Shown here piece by piece: positions 1 to 8,486 of a stretch of 52,593 nt of DNA. Each line of letters begins with the position of its first letter. The stretch's first letter is position 1. Below the pieces are notes generated by a model that saw nothing but the letters and a program-made list of their open reading frames with translations, had not been told where the DNA came from and made no database searches. Both the position numbers and the translations under genes were made by a program. The stretch covers positions 1 to 52,593 of the forward strand of contig CAYZWU010000037.1 of NCBI GenBank assembly GCA_964482235.1, read 5' to 3'. The DNA comes from CAYZWU01 sp964482235. Its GTDB lineage: Bacteria > Planctomycetota > B15-G4 > CAYZWU01.

Positions 1-283
1 TCAAATCGCCGATTCTCGACATGCCCTCTGTGCAAACTGTAGAAAATAAGTCTGACGGTAAAGTCGGCCGAACCGGTCCTCGCCATGGCGTCGTGAGCGG
101 CGATGGGCGAAGTCTCGGGACAGTCGTATCAGAAATATGCGCGGAAAATGGATTGAGCGCGCGATCTTGGTCGCTGTAGAAGAATCTGATTCAAAAACGG
201 TCCCAGATTTCTCAGGATGGTTTTTCAGTTGCAGGGGCAATTATTCTCGGCGGACGAAGTTCGTTCATTAAAAACAGGGCTTT

Positions 284-622
284 CTACGACGGAATCAACG
301 TTTGTTCGCATTCATTTAGTTTTAACTCACCATCAGTACCTGCAATCATGTAATGAACAACAGTCTGCCACTTTTGAGTTAACCTTCTTCCATAATATTC
401 ATTCATATCATAAACACCATATGCCAATCCTATAGAAATATAATTTGAAGATTCAACCTTTACGCCAATACCGATTCCAGTTGAGTACTTTAAGTCAACT
501 ACATCTGTCAGATCGTACACCCTGTCTTTTAAATATCCACCGACTGCTGAACATCCAAATAATGAACAACCAAGTACGATACATATTAACATCTTATTTG
601 TTCTATTAATTGGCAGGGCCAT
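284..622 (-). CDS. small putative lipoprotein, unknown function
   Basis: A 112-residue protein of unknown function. It starts with a short polar stretch, a hydrophobic segment (MLICIVLGCSLFGC) and a lipobox (LFGC, Cys24), so it is probably exported and lipid-anchored. The mature part has short alternating glycine/hydrophobic stretches (GIGIGVKVESS, YISIGLAYGVYD) that could form beta strands. The start at 622 is preceded by AGGA about ten bases upstream; an internal ATG at codon 11 is possible. The gene and its flanks (about 230-660) are clearly richer in A and T than the rest of the window, which suggests a recent acquisition or a fast-evolving orphan. I recognise no family. Confidence 0.6.
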   Translation of the reverse strand: MALPINRTNKMLICIVLGCSLFGCSAVGGYLKDRVYDLTDVVDLKYSTGIGIGVKVESSNYISIGLAYGVYDMNEYYGRRLTQKWQTVVHYMIAGTDGELKLNECEQTLIPS

Positions 623-837
623 GAGTTGTTTTCCTAATTCAGATTCCCCAGAGGTCGTCCGCCTCGTGTAATTGTGATCAGTTCGTGTTTTTGTAGTACC
701 ATGAAGACAGCATCCCGTTCTCCCTGCTCAGCTCATTTTGGAAAAACATTCCACTACATTCCACAGCCTTGCAGGCCCTGATGGGCGGCACCTTTTCGAA
801 CCACGACGTAGTCGTTGTGGAATGAGGCGCGCCGCCC

Positions 838-1461
838 CTACTTGATGAACTCCTCCCGCAGCACCCCGACGAAGGGAAGGTTCCGGTACTTCTCGTTGTA
901 GTCGAGCCCGTATCCCACGACGAACTCGTCGGGCACGGTGAAGCCGCAGTAGTCGATCCTGAGGTCCACCTCGCGGCGGGCCGGCTTGTCCATCAGCGTG
1001 ACGAGGCTGAGCGACCGCGGGTGGTGGCTGTTGCCCAGCCGCTTCAGGAAACCCTTCATCTGGAGGCCCGTGTCCACGATATCCTCCACGATCAGGACGT
1101 CCTTGCCTGTGATGTCGTTCTTGAGGAGCATCGTCTCGCGGCCCTCGCCCGTGGATCGGTCATCCTCGTAGCTCGAGATGCGCACCGAGTCGAATTCCAC
1201 GTTCTCGTTGTCGATCAGGTAGGAGAGCTCGGAGGAGAATTTCTGCGCCCCCTGGAGCACGGTGACGATCATCAGGCCCTCGGAGCCGCGGAAATCCTCG
1301 GTGATCTCCCTGGCCATGAATTCGATCCTCTTCTGGATGATCTCCCCGGGGATCAGGATGCACCTGAGCCGCTTCTTAACCCAGTTCAGCGTGATCGAAT
1401 CGGGCGTCTCCCAGTAGCTGCCGTCCCTCACGTCGACGGGCTGGGTAAAGTTCTTGGCCAT
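838..1461 (-). CDS. hpt: hypoxanthine phosphoribosyltransferase
   Basis: Purine salvage enzyme: it transfers the phosphoribosyl group of PRPP to hypoxanthine (or guanine) to give IMP or GMP in the cytoplasm. The PRPP-binding motif VLIVEDIVDTG lies at about residues 120-130 of 207, and the C-terminal EFVVGYGLDYNEKYRNLPFVGVL block is the usual base-binding region of HPRTs. Usual length is about 175-190, so the N-terminus (MAKNFTQPVDVRDGSYWETP) is about 20 residues longer than typical. The start at 1461 has a good ribosome binding site (AAAGGAGC about seven bases upstream). The next gene upstream on the same strand ends at 1493, so the two may be co-transcribed. Confidence 0.93.
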   Translation of the reverse strand: MAKNFTQPVDVRDGSYWETPDSITLNWVKKRLRCILIPGEIIQKRIEFMAREITEDFRGSEGLMIVTVLQGAQKFSSELSYLIDNENVEFDSVRISSYEDDRSTGEGRETMLLKNDITGKDVLIVEDIVDTGLQMKGFLKRLGNSHHPRSLSLVTLMDKPARREVDLRIDYCGFTVPDEFVVGYGLDYNEKYRNLPFVGVLREEFIK

Positions 1462-1492
1462 GATCGGAAGCTCCTTTCAGCTCGATTCCGCC

Positions 1493-2743
1493 TTAACGCT
1501 TCCCTTTCTTTGGTTTCATCCTGTAGTTCGACTTGACGAACTGCACCCACTCGTCCTCGAACTGGAACGGCGTCATGCCGAGAGCCTGCTTCGTCACTTC
1601 GCTGATCGGTTTGCGAGCCTTGACGAGCCGCGCCACCATACCGAACTTTTCCGGGTATTTCCTGAGGATGAACTCGACGAACGACCAGGCGTGCATGTGC
1701 TGCAGCGGCGTCAATGTGTCGGTGTTCTCCCCGGCAAGGGAAAGGAAGCTCTCGTGCTCGCCCCGGTGCACCAGTGCCAGGATCGCGGGCTCCCACTTGC
1801 CGAACTTGAAGCGCGACATCGTGTCGCCCTCGCGGTAGCAGTAGTTCCGCACCCCGCCCAGGTGCCCGAAATACTTGAGCTCGTAGTAATGGGCGTATCC
1901 CGCATCCAGCCAGCCGCCCTTGATGTTGCCGGGCCACATGCCGTCCCACACGTTGGACAGCAGGCAGTGGACCACGTTGTGCACCACGGCCTGGTGCAGC
2001 TCGAACTCCTCGTGCAGGTAGCCCTTGTTGTAGTAGATGGTGAAGATCGGCGCCTTGCCGATCAGGTACGACTTGGTGTTCGACTTCTGGCGGCAGTACT
2101 GTGCCGCCGTCCGGACGAGGTCGCGCTCGCGCTCCCAGATCATGACGTGCGTCTTGGCCAGGAAGTCGCCGTCCCTGGCCCCCAGGTCCTTGATCACGTC
2201 GGCGTAAAGCTTTTCCAGGCGCTCCAGATAGAGATGCATCCCCGAGTGCTTGTTGACGCTTTTCAATCCGACGGGGAGCCTCTTCACGTCGAAGGAGAGG
2301 ATGAAGTGCTCCGACTCTCCGTGAACCACGGCTTCGTGCTTCTTCTTCTTGCCCACCAGCTTGTCGATCTCGCGCATCCTGGCGAGCCAGGCCTCGTTGT
2401 CCTCCTTCTGCTTGACGATCTTGGGATCCGGGCTGTTGGAGCATCGGCGGCAGTCCACCACGAGGGAGCCCCGGCACTCCTTGCATTCCATGGCCACGCT
2501 GCAGCGGAGGACTCCCTCCTCCAGCTTTAGCTCTTCCTTCTTGTGCTTCTTGCAGGGCTGGAAACCGGTCCTCTTGCACGTGGGGCAGGGGATCGACCTC
2601 TTGACCTCGTCGTCCTCGCCGGCGGCCGATCCCGCGCACAACAACAGAAGAAGAAGCCCGAGGACGGCAAGAGTAACGGATCCCGAACACCGGCCCGGCT
2701 GATCCCCGAAGCTTGAAAAAAACATGATCCACTCTTTGCGCAT
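1493..2743 (-). CDS. exported protein with Cys-rich zinc-ribbon motifs and degenerate metallopeptidase-like domain
   Basis: A 416-residue exported protein. The hydrophobic segment VTLAVLGLLLLLLCAGSAAG is a signal peptide. It is followed by four CxxC-type pairs (CPTC, CKKH, CKEC, CRRC), like the zinc-binding module of DnaJ-type proteins. The remainder resembles the peptidase-MA-like (gluzincin) proteins common in planctomycete-type genomes: an alpha/beta domain followed by a helix carrying HNVVH at about residue 255, then a WLDAGYAHYYE segment. The usual HExxH catalytic glutamate is Asn here, and the downstream E is in YYELKYF, so activity is doubtful. I chose the start at 2743 because GAGG sits seven bases upstream; an ATG further upstream at 2782 exists. 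Confidence 0.7.
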   Translation of the reverse strand: MRKEWIMFFSSFGDQPGRCSGSVTLAVLGLLLLLLCAGSAAGEDDEVKRSIPCPTCKRTGFQPCKKHKKEELKLEEGVLRCSVAMECKECRGSLVVDCRRCSNSPDPKIVKQKEDNEAWLARMREIDKLVGKKKKHEAVVHGESEHFILSFDVKRLPVGLKSVNKHSGMHLYLERLEKLYADVIKDLGARDGDFLAKTHVMIWERERDLVRTAAQYCRQKSNTKSYLIGKAPIFTIYYNKGYLHEEFELHQAVVHNVVHCLLSNVWDGMWPGNIKGGWLDAGYAHYYELKYFGHLGGVRNYCYREGDTMSRFKFGKWEPAILALVHRGEHESFLSLAGENTDTLTPLQHMHAWSFVEFILRKYPEKFGMVARLVKARKPISEVTKQALGMTPFQFEDEWVQFVKSNYRMKPKKGKR

Positions 2744-3137
2744 ATCGGTCCTCGCCTCCCGCAAGAGGGACGATTCGGTCAACGATCCGACAGCTCATTC
2801 GAGCTGAAGCCGGGTCTTCCGAGGCGTTCTCCGGGGCACGAAACTTTTTTTTGACCTAATCCCAAATATAACAAAGAAGAACTGCACCGGCTCCCTCATT
2901 TCGGGCATTTTCGGCTGGACCCGATCCCGCCGTTCCATTAGGATCTCTACCTAGTGATGAAAATAAGCTTTCTCGAGATTTCTGCAGGCTGATCAAAAAA
3001 AGTGGCGCGGATTTTTTGTCTTCCGTGACAAGCGGTTTATTTTCCTCGCTCTGATCTGACATCAGGATTCGACACCAACTTGAGTTTAGAAGGACCCTAT
3101 CTCTGTTGGGTGAGATGTGGGCAAACCCTTCTCGCAT

Positions 3138-3172
3138 ACCGCTGTCCCCTAAGCAGGGACAGCGGTTTTTTT
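3138..3172 (+). terminator. rho-independent terminator
   Basis: A perfect 11-bp stem (ACCGCTGTCCC / GGGACAGCGGT) with a seven-base loop is followed by an uninterrupted run of T. No protein gene lies upstream on this strand within 3 kb, so the transcript it ends is either a small RNA from about 2850-3138 or an unrecognised leader. Confidence 0.85.
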
Positions 3173-3230
3173 AAACTCTCCTCTGTGATATCTTCAAACG
3201 CTGACCGACAGACCGTCTACATAATGCCGC

Positions 3231-3269
3231 CGGGCTGATGCACAGCATCAGCGGGCTGATGTGCAGCTT
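3231..3269 (+). promoter_or_regulatory. tandem direct repeat with hairpin in the 5' leader of the HAD gene
   Basis: Two imperfect copies of a roughly 20-base unit (CGGGCTGATGnnCAGCnTCAG) lie head to tail just upstream of the AGGAGG ribosome binding site of the next gene. The first copy is also a perfect 8-bp hairpin (GCTGATGC-ACA-GCATCAGC, 3234-3252). It could be an operator or a translational control element; function unknown. Confidence 0.5.
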
Positions 3270-3283
3270 CAGGAGGATCTCCC

Positions 3284-3973
3284 ATGCCCGCAGAGCTGAT
3301 TTCCAGTGCCGGCGCCGTCCTGTTCGACTTCGACGGCGTCGTTGCCGACTCGGAACCGTATTTCTTCGAAAGCTACCGGAGAGCCTTCTCGGCCAGGGGG
3401 CACGAGATCGACCAGGTAGAGTACTGGGAATACTGGACTTGCAAGGGTGAAGGAGTGGCCGGCGAGATCAGGCGCCACGATCTGCCCTTCACCGGCAAGG
3501 ACGAGAAGGCGATCTTCGAGGAACGCCGCGCCACCTACTCGGAGTTCTGCCGCAACGGCGAGATACCGCTGATCCCGGGAGTGATGGAGTCGATCCTCGC
3601 CCTCGTCGAGGCCGGCATGGCCTGCGCCATCGCCTCGAACTCCTTCGAGGACGACATCACCGAGATCCTGCGCTGCGCCGGAATCGACGATCCGCCCTTT
3701 GCCGTGGTGGGACGCAAGAAGGGCCTGCGCGTCAAACCCGAGCCCGACATCTTCATCTACTCCGCCGGCGCCCTGGGGGTGGAGCCGGCCGCATGCCTCG
3801 TCGTGGAGGACGCTCTCAAGGGATTCAAGGCGGCCGACGCGGCCGGCATGAACTGCATCATCATCAGAACCCCCTACAACAAGGGGATGGCCTTTCCTCC
3901 AGCCGCCCATGTCGTGGAAAGCCACGAGGCCTTCAACCGATCGGTTTCCGCCGCCCTGGGTGATCGGTCGTAA
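3284..3973 (+). CDS. HAD-superfamily phosphatase/phosphomutase (beta-phosphoglucomutase-like)
   Basis: A 229-residue HAD subfamily I hydrolase. Motif I is DFDGVVADS (residues 16-24), with the nucleophile Asp and the general acid Asp two residues on. Motif II is ASNS, motif III the Lys in VKPEPDIF, and motif IV VVEDALKG. The helical cap lies between motifs I and II, as in beta-phosphoglucomutase and phosphoglycolate phosphatase-like enzymes, so the substrate is likely a small sugar phosphate or similar phosphoester. It cannot be resolved further from sequence. The start has a textbook AGGAGG eight bases upstream. The downstream gene is convergent. Confidence 0.85.
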   Translation: MPAELISSAGAVLFDFDGVVADSEPYFFESYRRAFSARGHEIDQVEYWEYWTCKGEGVAGEIRRHDLPFTGKDEKAIFEERRATYSEFCRNGEIPLIPGVMESILALVEAGMACAIASNSFEDDITEILRCAGIDDPPFAVVGRKKGLRVKPEPDIFIYSAGALGVEPAACLVVEDALKGFKAADAAGMNCIIIRTPYNKGMAFPPAAHVVESHEAFNRSVSAALGDRS

Positions 3974-3994
3974 AGGCAGGCGGGCAGCCTCCGC

Positions 3995-5812
3995 TCAAGG
4001 TCCCACCAGCTGCATGATCCTTGCAGACATGTCCCTGATCGTCTGCGCCTCGTCGGCCTGCCCCCTTGCCTCGAGCACCTCAGCCGCCTCGTTCCAGCGT
4101 AGTGTGACCTCGCGAGCGGTCAATGCCGCCGGCTCCCTGCCGCCCCTGGTCAGAAAGAACCGGATCCGGCTTGCCACCAGGTTTTCAGCCGCGATGCAGT
4201 GCCGGGCAGCCTCGGCGTCCTGCCCCATGTCAAGGAGCAGGCCGGCCAGGTAGACCTGAAAGATCGGATTGATTCCGTCGATCTCCAGGCTTTCCCTGAA
4301 CCACTTCTCGGCCCGTACCGGATCGCCCTGTTCCCAGAAGTGGAATCCCATGAACCGGCAGCGGCTGGTTTCTACCTGGGGAGGAACCCTCTTCGCCACG
4401 TCGGCATAGCAGAAGAAGGTGACGATCACGGCTGCTGCCACGATCAGGCCGCCCTTGACACCGATCCTGGAAAGGACGTCCGCCCATCCCTTCTCCCGGA
4501 AGAACAGCGCGATTCTTTCCACGGCATAGGCGGCAAGCAGGATGACATAGGGCACAATGGCCACGCGGTATCGCGCCGAGACGAAAAAGATGATCGTCCC
4601 CAGGAAGTAGCCAAGACCCAGGAGAAGGATCCACCCGTTCCCGAGCGCCGCGTCCCGCCTCCAGCGCAGGGCGAACCAGGCGCCGAGAAGCCCAAGAATG
4701 GCCACGACTCCGAAAGGGATGAAGGCGAATTGTGCGGTTGTCAGATTTTTCCTGAAGTAGGCGTAGTCGAAATTGACCGGTATCTCGTGGTTGTTCCAGA
4801 AGAGCGCCGCCTTCTTCAGCATCAGGCCGATCCAGGCTCCGGGATCGTCCGACATGTCCTCGAGCGCTTGCGAGGCCCAGTAGCGCGACACGGTCTCGTC
4901 GTACTCCTCGGCACCGGCCTCCCGGGCGAAATCCTCGAACATCCCTGCCTGGCTCGTGCGGAAACCCTGCGGGATCGTCCAGGTTCCCGTGGCCTTGGAG
5001 TGGTTGCCGATGTAGAAGTTCACGCCGCCTGTCGTGGTGAGGAGAACGGGTTTCCCGGAGACGACAACGTTCCGGATCAGGATCGGCGCGGCCGCCACGA
5101 CGGCTCCGATCGCGCCGAAGACGAAAATCTTGAAGTTCTCCTTCCTCCTCTCTCTGTCGCGGGTCAGCAGGCCGGCGGCGGGAAGAAGAAGAAAGACGAC
5201 GAAATACTGCGGCCGGATCAGGAACAGCCCTCCCAGGAGCAGGCCGGAGACGATGAAGAGCTGCGGCTTCCCCTTTTTCAGCGACCAGGCGGTCCAGCAG
5301 AGAAACAAGGCGGTCATGAAGGGCAGAAAGGCCTCGGAAAGAAGCAGGCCCTCGGTCAGGACGTACTGCCCGTAGAACGCGGTGATCGCCGCGGCCGCGA
5401 TACCGGTGAAGCGGTTGAAGAGCTGGCTGCCGGCCAGGAACATCAGCACCGTCGCCGCCGCGCCGAGCAGGAGCTGGACGAGGATCGCGGTGAACATCTC
5501 CGAGCCGAAGAGGGCATAGACAACTGCCAGGCAGTAGCTGTAGCAGGGAGACAGGGTGAAGAGGCCCTCGTCCTCGAGCAGGAGGTCCTTGTCGTCAACG
5601 ATCTTCTGCGCCCAGGCGTGATACCTCTGCGAGTCGAGCTCGGGCCGCTCGAGCAGCACGCGAAGGTCGCTCTCCCTGAACTCGCACCAGAAGGCGATGC
5701 GGATCACCAGGGCGGCCGCGAAGATCAACCCCACGATGAGGAGCGCGGCACGGGGCGACGGATTCCAGGCACAACGATTCTCGAGCGGGGAAGAACTTTC
5801 GCTCTGCTTCAT
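3995..5812 (-). CDS. polytopic glycosyltransferase (GT39/ArnT-like) with C-terminal TPR-like tail
   Basis: A 605-residue integral membrane protein with about 11-12 hydrophobic segments. After the first membrane segment, an acidic loop (ERPELDSQRYHAWAQ, about residues 56-70) is the type of motif that in GT-C enzymes binds the lipid-phosphate sugar donor. It is therefore probably a polyprenyl-phosphate sugar transferase acting on the outer face of the inner membrane. The last ~110 residues after the final membrane segment look like tetratricopeptide helices (EKWFRESLEID, AGLLLDMGQDAEAARH). Acceptor unknown. The start is uncertain within a few codons because the ribosome binding site is weak. 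Convergent with the HAD gene. Confidence 0.75.
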   Translation of the reverse strand: MKQSESSSPLENRCAWNPSPRAALLIVGLIFAAALVIRIAFWCEFRESDLRVLLERPELDSQRYHAWAQKIVDDKDLLLEDEGLFTLSPCYSYCLAVVYALFGSEMFTAILVQLLLGAAATVLMFLAGSQLFNRFTGIAAAAITAFYGQYVLTEGLLLSEAFLPFMTALFLCWTAWSLKKGKPQLFIVSGLLLGGLFLIRPQYFVVFLLLPAAGLLTRDRERRKENFKIFVFGAIGAVVAAAPILIRNVVVSGKPVLLTTTGGVNFYIGNHSKATGTWTIPQGFRTSQAGMFEDFAREAGAEEYDETVSRYWASQALEDMSDDPGAWIGLMLKKAALFWNNHEIPVNFDYAYFRKNLTTAQFAFIPFGVVAILGLLGAWFALRWRRDAALGNGWILLLGLGYFLGTIIFFVSARYRVAIVPYVILLAAYAVERIALFFREKGWADVLSRIGVKGGLIVAAAVIVTFFCYADVAKRVPPQVETSRCRFMGFHFWEQGDPVRAEKWFRESLEIDGINPIFQVYLAGLLLDMGQDAEAARHCIAAENLVASRIRFFLTRGGREPAALTAREVTLRWNEAAEVLEARGQADEAQTIRDMSARIMQLVGP

Positions 5813-5932
5813 CGGGACAACTCACCCTTCTCCGCTTCGCGTTTCGCCATGGACTTAAAGGACTGCTCCTTCATAATATCTCCCGAAGCGATGGATTCAA
5901 GATGATGGCCGGCTGGACTGTACTGGAGAAGA

Positions 5933-6403
5933 GTGTTGGTGTTCACGTATGACTACCCGCGTCCCATGGTCACGGTGGATGTTGTCCTCCTGGCGGCCGG
6001 CGCGAAGGACCGGGCCGGCTCGGAACGCCAGGTCCTGCTGATCCGGAGGGGGCAGGATCCGTTCGCCGGGCAGTGGGCGCTGCCGGGCGGATTCCTCGAT
6101 CTCGACGAGGAGCTCGAGGTCTCGGCGTCGCGCGAGCTGCTGGAGGAAACGGGAATCCGCTTCCCGTCGGCTTCCCTCAGGCAGATCGGCGCATTCGGCG
6201 CACTCGGCCGCGATCCGCGCGGTCGGACGGTGAACATCGCTTTCCTCGCCGAGATCGACACGCCCGGCGAGGCGTGCGCCGGGGACGACGCAGCGGATGC
6301 CAGGTGGTTCGCCGTCGACGACCTGCCCGAGCTGGCCTTCGACCACGACAAGATCGTGCGGAGAGCTGAAGGGATGCTGAGTGCCGATGCTCCGGAACAA
6401 TAG
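5933..6403 (+). CDS. Nudix hydrolase
   Basis: A 156-residue Nudix-family pyrophosphohydrolase. The Nudix box (GGFLDLDEELEVSASRELLE followed by ETGI, about residues 47-70) is complete, with the REUxEE metal-binding core. The domain length and the preceding QVLLIRRGQDPFAGQWALPGG strand match ADP-ribose pyrophosphatase or NUDT-like members; the exact nucleotide substrate cannot be told. The start is GTG at 5933 with GGAG six bases upstream. It is followed after 12 bases by the epimerase gene, so the two form a small operon. Confidence 0.88.
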   Translation: MLVFTYDYPRPMVTVDVVLLAAGAKDRAGSERQVLLIRRGQDPFAGQWALPGGFLDLDEELEVSASRELLEETGIRFPSASLRQIGAFGALGRDPRGRTVNIAFLAEIDTPGEACAGDDAADARWFAVDDLPELAFDHDKIVRRAEGMLSADAPEQ

Positions 6404-6415
6404 GCCCGAACAGAA

Positions 6416-7288
6416 ATGAAAGCCGTGGTCACCGGTTCCAGCGGTCTGGTGGGCAACGCCCTGGTCCCGTTCCTGCAAGGCCGCGGCTGGACCGTGCAAT
6501 CCCTCTCCCGCCCCGATTCGTGGAACGTGGATGCCGGGCATGTGGACGCCTCTGCGATCGAGGGCAGCGACGTCCTCGTCCATCTCGCAGGAGAGAACGT
6601 CGCCGCCGGAAGATGGACGGCGGCAAGGAAGACCCGGATCAGGAGCAGCCGCGTCGAGGGAACGGCTCTCATCGCAAGGGCGGCTGCCGGTCTGAAGAAG
6701 CGACCCGAGGCTCTCGTCTGCGCCTCTGCCATCGGCTTCTACGGCGATCGCGGGGATGAAGAGCTCGACGAAGGGAGCCCGGCCGGCACCGGGTTCCTCG
6801 CCGACACCTGCCGCGCCTGGGAAGAGGCGGGCCGGATCGCCGAGGAGGCCGGGATCCGCGTGGTTCATCTCCGGATCGGCATGGTGCTCAGCCGGGACGG
6901 CGGTGCGCTTGCGCGCATGCTGCCTCTCTTCCGCCGGGGTCTCGGCGGCCGCCTGGGAAACGGCAGGCAGCATGTCAGCTGGATCACGCTGGACGATCTG
7001 ATCCGGATCATCGGGTTCGCCATGGAGGACAGGAGCCTGGCAGGTCCGGTCAATGCCGTTTCACCCAGCCCGGTCACCAACAGGGAGTTCACCCGCCGGC
7101 TGGGAGGTGTCCTGAGGCGCCCCGCCATCATTCCGGCACCGGCTTTCGCGCTCCGGCTCTTCCTGGGGGGAATGGCCGACGAGCTCCTCCTTGCCGGTGC
7201 GCGCGTCCTTCCCGGGAAGCTGGAGGCTGCGGGATTCCGCTACGAAAGCGCCGACCTGGAGAGCGCTCTCCGCCGGCTCATCGGGTAG
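6416..7288 (+). CDS. TIGR01777-type NAD-dependent epimerase/dehydratase (YfcH/SDR39U1-like)
   Basis: A 290-residue extended SDR-like protein. The N-terminal Rossmann motif is VTGSSGLVGNALVPFL (residues 4-19). LVHLAGENVAAGRW (about residues 54-67) and the SSRVEGTALI and ASAIGFYGDRGDE blocks are characteristic of the YfcH/SDR39U1 family, as is the C-terminal NAVSPSPVTNREFTRRLG segment. The substrate of this family is not established. It follows the Nudix gene by 12 bases, suggesting co-translation. Nothing looks truncated, since typical members are about 295-305 residues. Confidence 0.88.
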   Translation: MKAVVTGSSGLVGNALVPFLQGRGWTVQSLSRPDSWNVDAGHVDASAIEGSDVLVHLAGENVAAGRWTAARKTRIRSSRVEGTALIARAAAGLKKRPEALVCASAIGFYGDRGDEELDEGSPAGTGFLADTCRAWEEAGRIAEEAGIRVVHLRIGMVLSRDGGALARMLPLFRRGLGGRLGNGRQHVSWITLDDLIRIIGFAMEDRSLAGPVNAVSPSPVTNREFTRRLGGVLRRPAIIPAPAFALRLFLGGMADELLLAGARVLPGKLEAAGFRYESADLESALRRLIG

Positions 7289-7352
7289 GCCGGCCTGCAG
7301 GCGCGCTTCGGACGATGGACAGCCGATCCGGGAGAAACGACCGCGGCAGCTC

Positions 7353-8339
7353 CTAGTCAGCTGCGATGTCCGCGTCTTCATCCGTGCCGCCCTCCTGGCC
7401 GTCAGCTCCCAGGGAAATGATGGTGTACTTTCTCCGACTCTCGAGAGTGTAGACGAAGGCATTGCCCCAGGGATCGATGAGTTCTTCGCTTTTCAGCAGG
7501 TTGGTCTTGCCGTCTTTCAGTTCGAGGAGAACTTCGAGCGAGTCGGGAAGCTTGTTGTGAATCATCCGATAGGTCATGACCGCCACCTTCAGCGCCTCGA
7601 TTCCGGCTCGCGCCATGAGCTGCCGCGATTTCGCTGCATGGGGATTCTCACCCTCTTTCCAGTCCATGCTGTCGAGCTTCCAGACACCCTCCTCGTGGAC
7701 CATACCGATGACGATATCCTCGTACTCCTTCTTGCTGGGGTCCCCCGTGAGGAAGGCCCTGTCCCCCTCCATCCTGATCTCCTTGATCGTGAAGGAAGAA
7801 AACAGATCGTGAAAGGATGTCGCCTTCCCCGAGCATGCTCGGATGAAGCTTTCCCTGTCCGGCACGGACTCCGCAGCGGCTTCTTCCCCTGTCTCGTTCT
7901 CTTCAGGGACACTCTCCTCTTCGAACATGCCCAGTGCCCTGTCCAGCCTCTTCAGTCCGTCATCACGGGCCCTCGCGATCTCATCGAGCCTGCTCTCCCT
8001 CTCGCCGAGCTCTTTGAGCATATCGCCAGTCGCTTGATCGACCTGGATCAGCTCGCCGGCAAACTTCTCGGTGACCAGGTCATAGAGGGCGCCCCATTCC
8101 TCCTTCTCCACAGCATTAACCACATTGCCGTAGCCGACCTCGGGCCCTGCAGGATCCTCGTCAGCCTGCAAATCCTCGATGAATTCCTCCTCGATCCCGG
8201 GAGTCCTTGGCTCCTCCTTGACTTCCTTCTCGACCAGGGGAGCCTTCTGCTCCGTTTCGACTTTCCCGTCAGCCTTGTCCGATTCGCCGCACGAGATACC
8301 GCAGAGTGCCAGAGACAACAAGACGATCCGTCCCAGCAT
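7353..8339 (-). CDS. lipoprotein with type II secretion GspG-like C-terminal domain
   Basis: A 328-residue probable lipoprotein. The signal segment ends at GISC (Cys17), followed by a long acidic low-complexity linker. The middle (about residues 70-235) resembles a small alpha+beta domain of NTF2-like style. The last ~90 residues (ALKVAVMTYRMIHNKLPDSLEVL, then IDPWGNAFVY and ISLGADGQEGGTDEDADI) closely match the soluble part of major pseudopilins such as GspG, including the Ca-binding DGxxGGTDxDxDI loop. The N-methylation helix of true pseudopilins is missing, so this is a free-standing pilin-like domain on a lipoprotein. It lies 147 bases downstream of the UGA-containing small lipoprotein in the same direction, so they may share a transcript. 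Confidence 0.72.
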   Translation of the reverse strand: MLGRIVLLSLALCGISCGESDKADGKVETEQKAPLVEKEVKEEPRTPGIEEEFIEDLQADEDPAGPEVGYGNVVNAVEKEEWGALYDLVTEKFAGELIQVDQATGDMLKELGERESRLDEIARARDDGLKRLDRALGMFEEESVPEENETGEEAAAESVPDRESFIRACSGKATSFHDLFSSFTIKEIRMEGDRAFLTGDPSKKEYEDIVIGMVHEEGVWKLDSMDWKEGENPHAAKSRQLMARAGIEALKVAVMTYRMIHNKLPDSLEVLLELKDGKTNLLKSEELIDPWGNAFVYTLESRRKYTIISLGADGQEGGTDEDADIAAD

Positions 8340-8486
8340 GAGTGATTCCTCCTATCATCGATTTCCGAGAGATGCAGCCTGGTTATGGATTAATTGCTGA
8401 CGAATCCTGATCGCAGAGGGCTCTTCGCAGGGGAATGGCGGCATGGTGAAGGCGGATCGCGATCTGCCGTCCAGGTTGCTTTCTTC

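Larger units (their letters stand above)
2744..3283. other. 540-base intergenic region, possible structured RNA
   Basis: No convincing protein is encoded on either strand. The reading frame at 2856-3137 on the minus strand lacks a ribosome binding site and has no recognisable motif. On the plus strand, the segment at about 3090-3135 can fold (GAAGG with CCTTC, and ACCC with GGGT inside) immediately before a strong terminator, so a plus-strand transcript probably ends at 3172. It may be a small RNA or a leader. It does not contain the conserved parts of tmRNA, RNase P or SRP RNA. Confidence 0.4.

Noticed and set aside
1..240. Minus-strand open frame of 79 codons at the window edge
   Set aside because: No ribosome binding site, no recognisable motif, Arg-rich composition typical of non-coding frames.
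2856..3137. Minus-strand frame of 93 codons
   Set aside because: No ribosome binding site or family; it crosses the structured region before the plus-strand terminator.
2840..3172. tmRNA, RNase P RNA, SRP RNA or tRNA-Sec
   Set aside because: Contains a short GGATTCGAC resembling tmRNA, but the tRNA-like 3' end, tag reading frame and other conserved cores are absent.
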